A DNA stretch of 64,000 bases, taken from NCBI GenBank assembly GCA_002917075.1, contig NTMA01000080.1, positions 124,001 through 188,000 of the forward strand. Reading direction: 5' to 3'. The DNA is from Hawksworthiomyces lignivorus (taxonomy: Eukaryota > Ascomycota > Sordariomycetes > Ophiostomatales > Ophiostomataceae). Shown in pieces: positions 1 through 10,135 of the stretch (the stretch's first letter is position 1; each line of letters opens with the position of its first letter). A model generated the notes under the pieces. It ran no database searches, was not told the origin of the DNA, and worked only from the letters and a program-made list of their open reading frames with translations. The position numbers and the translations under genes are program-made.

Positions 1-2534
1 CTGCAGCTGCGTCGGCGTCTGTGAGGCCTGCGGCGGGCGACTCTCGCTCGCTGTGCGGCGGTCGATGCTGACAGAGCGGCGAATGCGGTCGCTGAAGCTG
101 CGGCGAGGCGAGTCCGATCGTAGGACCTGGCTCATGTCGAGGCTGCGGCGGCCGCTACTGCCTCCACCACCGCCGCCAAAGGACGACCGGATGGCGTCAA
201 AGCTGCCGCGGGGGATCTCGGCACTAGCGCGGGGGCTGCCGTTGACAGGCGAGACAGGGGCCAGCGTGGCGCGCACGGAGTCGTGCAGGCGCGCAGGCTT
301 GGGGAGCTTGCCGTCGGAAGAGGCGGCGGCGGGCTGGCTGCCCTTGGCGGGGATGGCCGACGAAGGCACGCGGGTGCCGACAAGGCCGCCAAGACCGAAC
401 ACACTCTCCGAATCTTGCGACGCTGCGTCGTCGGTCGCGCCAGCTGCCAGCGATGTCGTGCCCGCCGCCAAGCCGAGCTTCTCTGCGAGCAGCTGCTGCC
501 GCTCTTGGTGCTGTGTGGACGAGTCGTCAATGAGGATGCGTAGGATGCGCACGGCTTCCTTGCCGTAGTCGAAGAAGGAGAAGAAGTATTCGTCGACGGC
601 GTAGGTCTCGTCGTTGTCGATGACGCGAATTTTGCAGGTGTCGGCAAACTCGACCATGGCCTGGGTCTCCTCGATGTCGATGACGTTCTCGATGGGCAGG
701 GAGATCTTGACGCTGTCGCCGTCGTTGTGGGAGCGGAAGATGACGCGCTGTAGGCTCTTGACCCACTCCTTGGCGCTGGGGGCGCTGTCGGCGCGGAAGT
801 AGTAGGTGCGGTGGTGGGTGACGACCTGGAAATTGACGCCGTCCTTGTCTTTGTCTGTGACGGTGGCGGAGATACCGTAGCGCAGGTCGATCTGGCCGTG
901 GGGGAAGTAGAGGTTGGAGGGATCCCGGTAGTAGGCGAGGACGTCGCCCTTCAGACGGAACCAGTAGCGATTGTACTTGGGATTCCGCTTGCCAGACTTG
1001 GCCAGGTAACCAGACTTGGCCACTTCGTTCTGTGACGTGATATGTTAGACAGCTGCAGCAAAAACGGGAGGGAGCCAGCCACAAATTAAGAGATAGAGAC
1101 ACATACGGCTTTCTTAGGAAGATAGGCGTAGAAGCAGATGTGGCGGGCGGTGATGTACATATAGCCCTGCAGGAGGACGCTCTGCAGCAGCCAGCAGGGG
1201 TACTCGTCGATGACCTCCTCGGGCTCGGTGAACTCGAAGATCTCCATGAGCTTGCGAGCGAGCGCAGACGGGCCGCCGGCGTCGATTTCGGCGTCTTTGG
1301 CCTTCTCGCTGCTGGACCGGCGTTCGAGGTCGAAGCTGGGCCGGGCGGCGACCAATTCGGCCTTGGCCTCGAGCATTCTGCTCATGACGGGGGCGATGCT
1401 GCGGATGCTGTTGCTGCGCTCGGCGCGGGTGACTTGGATAGCAGGGGAGGCCGCCGGGGACTCGGCTTCCGGCTCGGTCTGCAGCGATTGCTGCCTGGAT
1501 TTTTGGGGCGGTGTGGGCGCGCTCTCGACGTCTGCCTCGGCATCCTCGTCCTCCTCGAGAATCCTGCTGCTTCCGGCTCCGCCGCCGGCGCCTGCCGTCT
1601 TGGACGATCTGGACGAGAGGCCCGTCGACGAGCGGTGCTTGCTCGACAGTTTTGCCTTGAGCGACGGCAGGGACCGCAGGAGCTTGCTGTCGACAAGGCG
1701 GCTGCGGCGGTCTCCGCTCTTGGCTGGGGGGGTGCTGTCCCCGCTGCTGCTGTTGGTGCTCTGCTTGCTGAAGATGGTCGACTGGGATAGGTCCCGCGAC
1801 CGGCGCTTGTTCTGCTTCTTGTCGGCGGAGGACGTAGCGGGCAGGACGGTTGTCGCTGTCATCCCGGCTGGCCTTGGTGTCCGCCGGGGATCGGCGGGGC
1901 CGTCGGCGTCGGCGGCATCGTCGTCTTCTTCGTCGCTGGACTGACCCTCAAAGCGGTCGTTGAAGTTGACGGTAGACCCGGCGGCGGCAATCAGGCCGAA
2001 GATGCTCTGGTTCAGGTTCATAAACACGCCAGAGCCGGGGATGTTTGGCCGCAGGACCTCCTCGTCACCGCCGTCGCCCGAGAGCTTTAACCGCTCGGGG
2101 AACTCCATGACGACCGGAGTCTGTGCGTGGCGGTTCTGGTGTCGCTTGTGCAGCCTCTTGGACAGGAAGTGGCGGAGGGTGTCGTCTTCGGAGTGGCGGG
2201 GACTGGTGTGCGGCAGAGGAGCAGCTCCAGGTGTGGTCGCGGCAGAGGCGAGAGCGGGAGAAGGAGCAGCGGCAGGCGGCGACGCGGGAGAGGGTGCTGT
2301 CGAGGCGTGGTGTAGAGAGAGGCCGTGGCGATGGATAGCAGGCGTAGAGGCGGCTCGGGAGGGTGCGGCCGTGGCCAGGGGAGCTGAATTGGGTGGTGTT
2401 GGTGTCGGAGGCGTTGGGGTTGGAGTCGGGGTCGTGGCGGTATTCGTATTACTAGTAGTTGGAGGCGAGAGGGTGGGCGTGGGAGTCGGCGAGGGAGAAG
2501 AGGGTGAGGCTGCTGGATCTATTGGGGGCGCCAT
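1..2534 (-). CDS. ATG26: Atg26 sterol 3-beta-glucosyltransferase, N-terminal part (partial)
   Basis: This is the 5' part of a UDP-glucose:sterol glucosyltransferase, which makes sterol glucosides and in some fungi supports pexophagy. Exon 1 runs 2534-1107 and exon 2 continues from 1029 past the left edge. The 77-bp intron (1106-1030, GTATGT...AG) joins PKKA to [13 protein letters not shown] in frame. The first 120 residues are Pro/Ser/Thr-rich. A conserved stretch follows ([16 protein letters not shown], then FPERLKL). The GRAM domain starts around residue 425 ([20 protein letters not shown]) and leads into a PH domain in exon 2 ([20 protein letters not shown]). The second GRAM domain and the catalytic GT domain lie outside the window, so catalysis cannot be checked. 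The ATG at 2534 is the first in frame. The domain order GRAM-PH is diagnostic of this family. Confidence 0.93.
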
Positions 2535-3648
2535 GGTTCTTAGAAAAGTTTCTGGAGATAGGGCAAGAGATTAGGGCTGGCGGGATGGCTGCTGGCTGCT
2601 GGCTGGTTTGCTGGCTGTTGGTTGCCTGCAGGTGGTTCGCTGGTGCTGAGTCGGAAAGGCAGCTGCGCAGCAGCGAAGCACATGCAACAGAGAGGAGAAT
2701 AGGGGAGAGACGGGAGGCTGCGATGCGTCAGGGTGGAACTGTACAGCGGGCTGGGTGCAAGAGTGTCAGCATGGAGCAGCGAGCTTGGGGGCGGTCTGTG
2801 CCGTGATTCGCGGCAGAAGGTCGAAGAGACCCGCAAGGTGACAGGGGAGGGGAGCAGGATGGTTGCTTTTTTTGGTTCGCCTTTTTTTTTTCTGGAGGCG
2901 TGGTTGGGGATCAACTGGCGGGTCACTTACAGCAGCAGTGCTACCGTTTGTACGAGTACGAGAATGAGTGCTGCGGTCGGTGGTCGGCTGGACAGGCTGC
3001 ACGATTCTCGTTCTTTAAGGTTCCAGATTGGGGTCACAGAGAGATGCACCAGTCGCAGTCCGCTGCCGCGGTGGTCGCTGTTGAGATCGCTGAAACCCAA
3101 GAGCGCACAGCGGCAAGGCGTGAAGGCGTGGTAGAGGCACGGGCAACCCCAGTTGTTGCCTAATAATAGGCGCGTCCGGATGTTGTTGCAGGCAGAGCTG
3201 CACTATCTCGTGTTTGTCAGGTACTTTAGTTTCCGCTCTTTGTTGCTATTTGCTCTGCTCGGGCTCTTTTGCGGACTGGATTTTTTGTCTTGTGGGACGC
3301 TGCAGTCAGTCATCCGGTAGCGGGTGTCGATGTGGGAAACCAGGATTGGCCTGAACTTTGTACGGAGCAGTGTTGCAGCAGCGCAAGAAATGCTCATTCG
3401 ATCGGATGAAGGAGAGATGGGAGCGAGAGCTTGTGGCCTCGCACGCTTTTATTGGGGTCGACAGTGCATGGCGGCAGGGCCAATCAGAGAAGGCGAAAAT
3501 GTGGGAGAAGAGAGCGCGAGCTTGTGTCTGGTCGGGACAAGCGGAATGATATCGACGGCTCCAGATGGCGAGAACGGAGAAAGACGGGCTACAAGCTGGT
3601 GGAATGCGATTTGGTCGGGGCAAATGTTGTACGAATAGTCGTGCGTCT

Positions 3649-3669
3649 TGTGTGTGTGTGTGTGTGTGT
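3649..3669. repeat. (TG)n microsatellite
   Basis: About ten uninterrupted TG dinucleotides followed by TATAAAG, in the region upstream of ATG26. Confidence 0.9.
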
Positions 3670-4055
3670 ATAAAGAAAGAGAAGAAAGACAAGACACAGA
3701 ACAAAACGCAAAACAAGAGACAGACGGTGGGATGATGATGACGGGAGAGATGACAAAGAGAGCAACGCTTTCTGGTCGTTCTTGTTCTAGGATAAAAAGA
3801 GAGGGAAAAAGGCGCAAGGTGACGTAGGAGGAGCAGGAGAAGAACAAGAAGAAGCAGCAGCAAAGGTAGCAAAAGAAGAGTGGAGCAGGATCAAGGAGGA
3901 TTAAGGCGCGAGATGGTCGATGATGATGAACGAGGCCAAGCCGTGTGACAATTTTTGATAAGGAGCTGAAAGGCGTGTGGTGTCCAGACAGTGTCTATTA
4001 GACGCAGGCTCGCAGGTACATAGGTGTAGGATGGATCCCGCCAGGGTCAGGATGA

Positions 4056-4161
4056 ATATGGCTACGGCTATGGCTGCGGCTGTGGCTATAGATATGGGAT
4101 GTAGAATATGGATATGGAATATGGATATGAAAAATGGATATGGGATATGAGATATGGATAC
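4056..4161. repeat. Degenerate TATGGA-type tandem repeat
   Basis: Irregular 5-6 bp units such as GGATATG, GGCTATG and GAGATATG repeat over about 100 bp. There is no coding meaning in either strand. Confidence 0.75.
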
Positions 4162-4737
4162 CAGGAACGGGGGGATGCTTTGTATTGTAAACCAACTGAG
4201 GCTTGAACTTTGTGTGCACTGGGGACCAACGTCTTGCTGCTTTTGCCCTAGCTGGTTGTATCGGCCGGATTGTTGGATTGAGTTCGCCAGGTTTGAGGTC
4301 GGAAATTTGCCTCTCTTATTGTGTCTCTTCCCCCTGTCAAATGCCCCTTTCACCTCGATGTGCTCATAATTACATACGCCGAATTATATACAGATATCGA
4401 CTTGTTTCTTGTATTTTGTAATTTCCTAGCGCACAGCAAATCGTTTCTCGAGAGTCCGCGATGGGAAGGCGCGAGTGACCGATGCGCGATCCTGAAATCC
4501 CTCCTATTAATCCTCGATCCTCGGGCAAGAGCGAATTTGGCTTGTCCCTCTTAGTGGAGACAGGGCTGTTTCCCTTCGCATATTCGGAGTAATATGTCAT
4601 AAGCCTGCTCTGATACTTCTCATACTGTGCTTGGCCTGGCTGTTTAAGGCAAGCACGGGCCTTAGTGGGGCGACTGGCATTGGCCAGAGCGAAAAACTAG
4701 CACTGTATCTGTCCGTAATACTTGCTCAAACTCTAGT

Positions 4738-4769
4738 TATCTCCTTAGAGCCTGAAGTAGGACTTTTTT
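4738..4769 (+). repeat. piggyBac left terminal inverted repeat
   Basis: This is identical over 32 bases to the reverse complement of 6667-6698. It begins TATCTCCTTAGAGCC and ends in a T run. Confidence 0.95.
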
Positions 4770-4863
4770 TCAAAAGACAATACAATTGGCTAAAACCCTT
4801 GCAAGTGATCCACAAGTACAAAAAAATACATACAAATCCTAAAGTAAAAAAAGTCACCACTGA

Positions 4864-6525
4864 TCAACACCTGCCGCCCTGACTATGCCACTTGTCCCAG
4901 CAATTCCTCTTTGAGTTTTTGCACAACGCAACACCACATTGCTCACATCCTGTAGTAATTCGACACTTCTGTGGTGGTGCTTTTAATTGAGGTTGATTCA
5001 GTATCGTATTACGTTTTGTTGAAGAGCAAAAAGCGCAATAACCACGTATTGGAAGACGGATTTGAACGTGATTTTGTTGGTGTATACTATTAGGAATCAC
5101 CATTGCTCCTTTGTTTCGGAGAGCCACTTGTTGACCAAATAGATTGAAAATTTGAAGATATAAATCTTGTCGAAAAGTGGTTTGGTTCTCAATAGAATTG
5201 TTGTGACCGTATCGTTGAAGAAGATGTGTGTTTACAACCACAACTTCTAATAAAAAAAATAAAAAAGGTTGTTGACCACCTCGTTTATATTTTCTTTTTG
5301 TCTGAAATCCTGTACGTAATTGATCGCCAATATCAACACCATTTATATGATGATTATATGAATCAATGATTTGTGGAATTGGAAGTGTTTTTGTTGGTTG
5401 ATCATTAAAAGGAACTCTCGTTGTTTTTGCACTTGTAGATGATTTCGCAGGTTGATGGCGAAGCTTTTCAACAGAAGATTCTCGGGCATTGTATTTTGTA
5501 CTTAACAAAAGCACAAAAGCATTGTCTTTAAATCCAATTTGTATGATATTGTTTTCTTTATGCTTGTGAGCATAAACTGTTCCCCAAGGAATACAATCTT
5601 TTGTTTTATCTTCTGTTTTTAAGGTTATCATTTGCTTGTTGTCTATTCTGTTGGAACGTGTTGTACTTGTTGTAGCAATTCCTCTCTTTCGTAGTTTATC
5701 AAACAATTGAGGAGTTGTAAAAAGATTATTCATAAAGCAATGGTATCCATGTTGAGAAGATGGTGGAGATGGTAATCTAGCAAGTAGATCAATGACAATG
5801 TCTTGAGTAAAAGCAAATTCTGGATATTTTGTCTTGATATATTCAAAAGGCCCATTGTCTTTTGAATGAAAAGACCACTTAAGAAAATATCCAGAATCAG
5901 CAATTACCCAAACTTTATAACTAAGTGAAATTGGTTTATTTGGCATATGTACAATATCTTTGCTTCTTTCACTGAACTGAATCATGGCTTCATCAACACT
6001 AACTTCTGATAATGGCTTCCAATAAGTAACAGAAGTGTGTTGAATAAAATCATTCTAATTCGTTATTTTTTCAAATACCGAAGTATATGATAAATCTGTA
6101 TCCCAAGTACAGAAACGACGATATAAGCCAAAAAATCTGTCTCTTGATATAAATCGTGTAAAAAGACGTGGATCATATATTTGCCAATAATGTCGAAAAG
6201 AAGGCAACGGACTAAATCCCATATAAAGAATAATACCAAAAAATAAATAAATTTCTTCTCTGTAAGTAGGCATCCATGGTTCTTGCCTTCGTTCATTGAT
6301 ATATTGAACCCACTGATCAACTATAAAAACAGGGCAAAATAAAACAAAAATATCAAATAGATTTTTAGGTAATTCAAACGAGATTTGGCGATCAAATGAC
6401 TGTAATTGGATACATTCAAAGTCTGAAGAATTCGAATTGGATATTGGTCTCAACGGCGACGAAGAGAGGGCAGGGTTAAAGGAGCTTTCGCCGCCTTCAA
6501 CAGGTGAGGCCTTTTTTTTTGCCAT
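4864..6525 (-). pseudogene. piggyBac transposase (DDE_Tnp_1_7), one in-frame stop
   Basis: The frame runs from ATG 6525 (GCCATGGC context) to 4864, 553 sense positions plus one internal TAG at 6055-6057. The reading frame on both sides of the TAG is the same, so this is a nonsense change and not a frameshift or intron. The family core is clear: NERRQEPWMPTYREEIYLFF, then GIILYMGFSPLPSFRHYW, then VSVDEAMIQFSER (first catalytic Asp) and NGVDIGDQLR (third Asp). At the position of the second Asp (family motif DNLF) this copy reads NNLF, codon 5728-5730, a further inactivating change. The C-terminus has a Cys-rich zinc-binding domain (GYCAFC ... GCEQCG ... CW). The element therefore cannot make an active transposase from this copy. 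Confidence 0.9.
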
Positions 6526-6666
6526 GGTGATCTAACAAAATATCCTTCTGTCGCCTACGAAGACAGACTCCCATACAATTTTGTATGATGGGCTGTCGCG
6601 TTGTGGACGCGAATCCCTGTCAGGGAGTAAATTCAGATGTACACAGAAGTCTACAGCGAATCCACT

Positions 6667-6698
6667 AAAAAAGTCCTACTTCAGGCTCTAAGGAGATA
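6667..6698 (-). repeat. piggyBac right terminal inverted repeat
   Basis: This is the reverse-complement partner of 4738-4769 with no mismatch over 32 bases. Confidence 0.95.
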
Positions 6699-7619
6699 CG
6701 TGTATGTATTATGGTGCAAATAAGCAATATAGGCTTATGGGGCAGATGAAGAGAACGGTGTGGTGCCTGCCCTACGCAAGAGACCCATTCAGGTGCCACT
6801 CGTACCTCGTACGAACCAGCTATCGGTAGTCAGTTGGGAGGGGTGGCATTTGGGGGAGGGAAGGCCGAGGGGGGAAGGAGATTCTCGTTCTTTGTCTCGC
6901 ACGGGGGCAACTGGCGAGGCAGGCGAGACAGGCCAGACAGGCGGAAGACGCTACTGAGTAGTGCAGTAGTGCCCAGCGTAGACAGCCTAACTGGGATAGC
7001 GTGCGGCCTGGCCACACCGTTGGCGTCACATGCCAGACCAATTGGCCCAACTGACCATCCACGCCGTGTGAGGCACGAGAGCTTCTCTACCGTTTGCACA
7101 GTGCAGCTGCTCCAGGGGCAGGTCCACTAAACCTCGGACTCTGTACAGAGTCCGTAAGACTCCGTTTCCCCTGCTCCGTTGGACTACTCTCTACTATTGT
7201 AACTCTACGGCATGCATACAAGAATGAAATTATTATTCTTGATTGCACTAGGGCATCACCAAGAGATAACCGTGGCCGCTAAGCTTTTGGGATAGTCGGG
7301 ATGATGGCATGGAACGAATGGGACGAGCTTCCATAGTGGTCTAGGCCGGGCGACTTCATCTTGAGCGCCATATAGATTTTTTTTTCTGCGGCGTCCCTGC
7401 ATGAAAGAGGATCAGCTCGGACTACGATTAGAGTTTTGTCTCCGGTCCAGGTAGAGCTGGTGCAGGACGCCAATGAGACGCTGTGAGGAAGCGAGAAGCG
7501 AGAAGTCCGACTGAAGACCGACTGAGGACTAACAGAGTCTTCATCTCGTCTTTGATGCTGTGAAAAGTTCTGCAGATAAGCACTACGGTTCATCCCGAAG
7601 CGACCGTGTTTGCTTGTCG

Positions 7620-7673
<54 letters not shown>

Positions 7674-7984
7674 TTGTTTGTTTGTTTGATTGCACTTGCT
7701 CTCTCGAGCTTGTGTATACTGTCATGGCATGCACGCTCTAGTGACGGTGACGCCTTGGGGTCTGCAGTGCTAATGAAACGTGGTATTCCCATTCCCCTTG
7801 CCTATTCCTATTCCGATTGTTATTCTACATCCGTGACACTCCCTTTTTGCACACGCCCGGCCGGGGACGGGCAGTATTGCTCTACTGTTTGTACAATGCA
7901 AAAAAAAAAAACAAAAAAAAAACATGTAAACACTCCAGCTGCATACCGCGAGAGATTGCCGGCACGCAGTCTTCCTGTACACCT
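6699..7984. other. Intergenic; no gene seen
   Basis: This lies between the piggyBac right end and the 3' end of CMR1. Apart from the TCTG/TTTG microsatellite there is no frame with family resemblance. Poly-A runs near 7901-7922 are close to the CMR1 stop on the opposite side. Confidence 0.6.
7621..7687. repeat. (TCTG)12 then (TTTG)n compound microsatellite
   Basis: Twelve perfect TCTG units (7621-7668) change abruptly into TTTG units (7669-7687). Its three-frame openness creates spurious Cys/Leu-Ser-Val and Thr-Asp-Arg-Gln reading frames. Confidence 0.97.
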
Positions 7985-9705
7985 CTACATCCACAGGGTC
8001 AGCTTGCCGCTGGCGTTGCCGCCGGCGACCCAGTTGCGGCTGGGGTGGAAGTGGGCGACGGCGGGCACGGCGGTGATGCCGTCGCCGTCGAGCTGGGCGA
8101 GCTGCTCGCCGTTGGCGGCGAAGACGTCGACGAAGCGGTTCATGTTGCCGACGGCGAACTTGTGCGCGCCCTGGGGCGGGTGGCGCTGCCACTGCGGCTT
8201 GAGGATGGTCACCCAGCGGCCCGTCTGGTTGTTGTGGCGGATGCGGTGGGCGGGCTGAAGGTCGGCCTCGGACAGCGCCCCGCCGGGCGCCCACGCGCCC
8301 TCCTTGCCCGCAAAGTCGTACACGCGGATCGTGTCGTCGTACGACGTCGTGGCCAGCTGTCCGCCCGCGCCCCACGCCGCGTGCGACACCGACAGCGGCG
8401 CCGGGTCCGCGCCCAGCAGCGCCGGCCGCCGCCCCAGCTTGGCGCCCGTGTCCTCGTCGCGCGCCACGGCGATCTTCCGCAGGTCCCACAGCCGCACCGT
8501 GCGGTCCAGGCTCGCCGTCGCCACCAGGTGCGGGTGCCGCGGGCTCAGCGAGAACCCGCCGATCTTGTGCCCCCCGTGCAGGCCCGTCCACAGCTCCGTC
8601 GTGCCGCCACTTCCGGGCTTCGTGCGCAGGTCGTGCCGCCCCAGCGCGCCGCTCAGCGTCGAGAAATACACCATGTGTGGGTTGTCCGACGCAAAGTCCA
8701 TGCACGACACCGCCAGGTCGTCGTCCGCGTCCTCGCCCGCCGGCGCGTACACCTCGACCGACTTCTGCGCCCGCAGGTCCAGCTTGCGGATCGTCGTGTC
8801 GTACGACGCCGTGTACACCGCGCCCGGCTCGCTGTCCAGCACCTGCACCCCCGAGATCGTGCGCGCGTGCGGCTTGAACCCCAGGATCACCGGCTGCGCT
8901 GCCGCCGCCTCTTCCTCGTCCTCGTCCGCGTCTTCTTGCTTGGCCGCCACCTCCGGCTCCTGCGACGCGTCAAAGATCCCCAGCCGGCCCTCCTTGTCGC
9001 CCGCGAATACGATTGCCTTGTCCTCTGTCGGGTGGAACGCCATGGCGTAGATGCGCTCCTTGGTCAGCTTGAGGTCTGACGGAGAGCGTAAAAGACCGCG
9101 TTAGCGCATCGTGCTCCAAAACAAATCTCATGCGCACACGAGGCGCAGCTAGACGTACCCTTAACTTCAAACTTGTCGTAGAGCTGGAGGCCGTTCAGCT
9201 CCTGCCGGAGGCTCTTGAGCGTCTTGTCCGTGGTTTCCTTGACGTCCTCGTCTGTAAACGTGCGCACGCCGGGCTGTGCCCCCCGCACCAGCCCGCTCAG
9301 CCCGTCCAGGCTGCTCTGCCAGCGCCCGTCCACCTGCATGTCGCTGAGCTGCAGGTCGCCGGCCACGCGCAGCCGCTTCGCCCGCGCCGCCTGCTCTGCC
9401 GACTCGCCCAGCCCGTACTCTAGATCGTGCTTGAGCGTCGCCGGGTCCGCGTCCAGCCCGGCCACGCGGGCGCTGCGGCGCGTGGGGCGGGGGCTCTCGC
9501 GCTGCACGGGCTCCGCCTTGACGCGGGCGGATCTCTTCTTTGTGGGGGCCGCCGCTCTTTTTGCGGCTGCCGTGGCCGCTGCGCCAAAAACCTTGCTCGA
9601 TGTCTTGGATATGGAGTTGAGGATCTCGTTGTTGACCTTTGCATTCTCCGCACGCCGCCGCTCAAACGCGGTCAGGCCGCCTGCTGTCTCGGCAGATGGA
9701 GCCAT
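7985..9705 (-). CDS. CMR1: WD-repeat DNA damage-binding protein Cmr1
   Basis: This encodes a 545-residue WD40 protein of the Cmr1/WDR76 family. The family binds damaged DNA and chromatin and joins replication-stress protein-quality foci in the nucleus. Exon 1 is 9705-9159 and exon 2 is 9075-7985. The 83-bp intron (GTACGT...CAG) splits a Gly/Asp codon and joins FEVK to DLKLTKERIYAMAFHP. The N-terminus (FERRRAENAKVNNEIL) and a basic Lys/Arg stretch (about 45-85) are typical. WD repeats then follow: AFHPTEDKAIVFAGDKEGRLG, YTASYDTTIRKLDL, ATASLDRTVRLWDLRK, TTSYDDTIRVYDF and a final NASGKLTLWM. An acidic loop (EDADEDEEE) sits between the first and second blades. The ATG at 9705 is chosen because frames further upstream are hydrophobic read-through. 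It shares a 430-bp divergent promoter with the Mtf2-like gene. Confidence 0.93.
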
Positions 9706-10135
9706 GAGGAAAGACGGGAAACAGCCGTGAATAAAAAAGAAAAACAGAATAATGTCACAATATGTCGCACAGCCTTGCGAGCACAAGCTATCGCACAATG
9801 CGCTATTGTACAAAGAACAATTGCCTGGACGTTATGGACTCCCAAGCCGCGGTCTGCCGCAAGGGTGAGATCAATATGACGACGAAGACGCGTCGACGGT
9901 GAAAATGGGCGGCGGAGCTGAGCGAAGTCACGCGTTAAGTGGATTACGCGCTGGCCCGTGCGCTGCGGCGCTATCGATCGGAAAAATTTAGTGGATATCA
10001 GTGCTGTAACGATTTTTGGTCGCTCTTTAGCTGAGACAGCAGAATTTGCGGAACAACTACGAGGCAGAGTAGGAAAACCTGCTACGAATTTGTCGTGCTA
10101 GTGAGAGGGAAAGCCGGTTTGGCAAAGAATAGGCC
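9706..10135. promoter_or_regulatory. Divergent promoter with two ACGCGT (MCB) boxes
   Basis: This 430-bp region separates the CMR1 and Mtf2-like start codons. ACGCGT occurs at 9888-9893 and again at 9930-9935, 42 bp apart. ACGCGT is the MluI cell-cycle box bound by MBF in yeasts, where it drives G1/S genes. A link to CMR1, a replication-linked chromatin protein, is an inference. Confidence 0.5.

Larger units (their letters stand above)
2535..4737. other. Intergenic region upstream of ATG26; no gene seen
   Basis: No open frame here has recognisable domains or convincing splice sites. The region holds the ATG26 leader and promoter, a (TG)n run at 3649-3669 and a degenerate TATGGA-type repeat at about 4056-4161. 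The Leu-rich frame on the minus strand at 3306-3872 is a low-complexity artefact. Confidence 0.6.
4738..6698. mobile_element. piggyBac-type DNA transposon, defective
   Basis: The 1,961-bp element is bounded by perfect 32-bp terminal inverted repeats (4738-4769 and 6667-6698), each beginning TATCTCCTTAG on its own strand. Inside is one transposase frame on the minus strand with a single internal stop. The interior is clearly more AT-rich than neighbouring genes. An intact TTAA duplication, the usual piggyBac target, is absent at the ends; both ends finish in TA instead. A short palindrome (CATACAAT/TTGTATG type) lies at about 6574-6589 between the transposase start and the right end. Confidence 0.9.

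Noticed and set aside
1960..2574. Plus-strand frame with Gly/Val repeats opposite ATG26 exon 1
   Set aside because: It is the complement of the Pro/Thr-rich ATG26 N-terminus, low complexity and without family support.
7618..7700. CRISPR-like array at the TCTG repeat
   Set aside because: Simple microsatellite with no spacers, in a eukaryotic genome.
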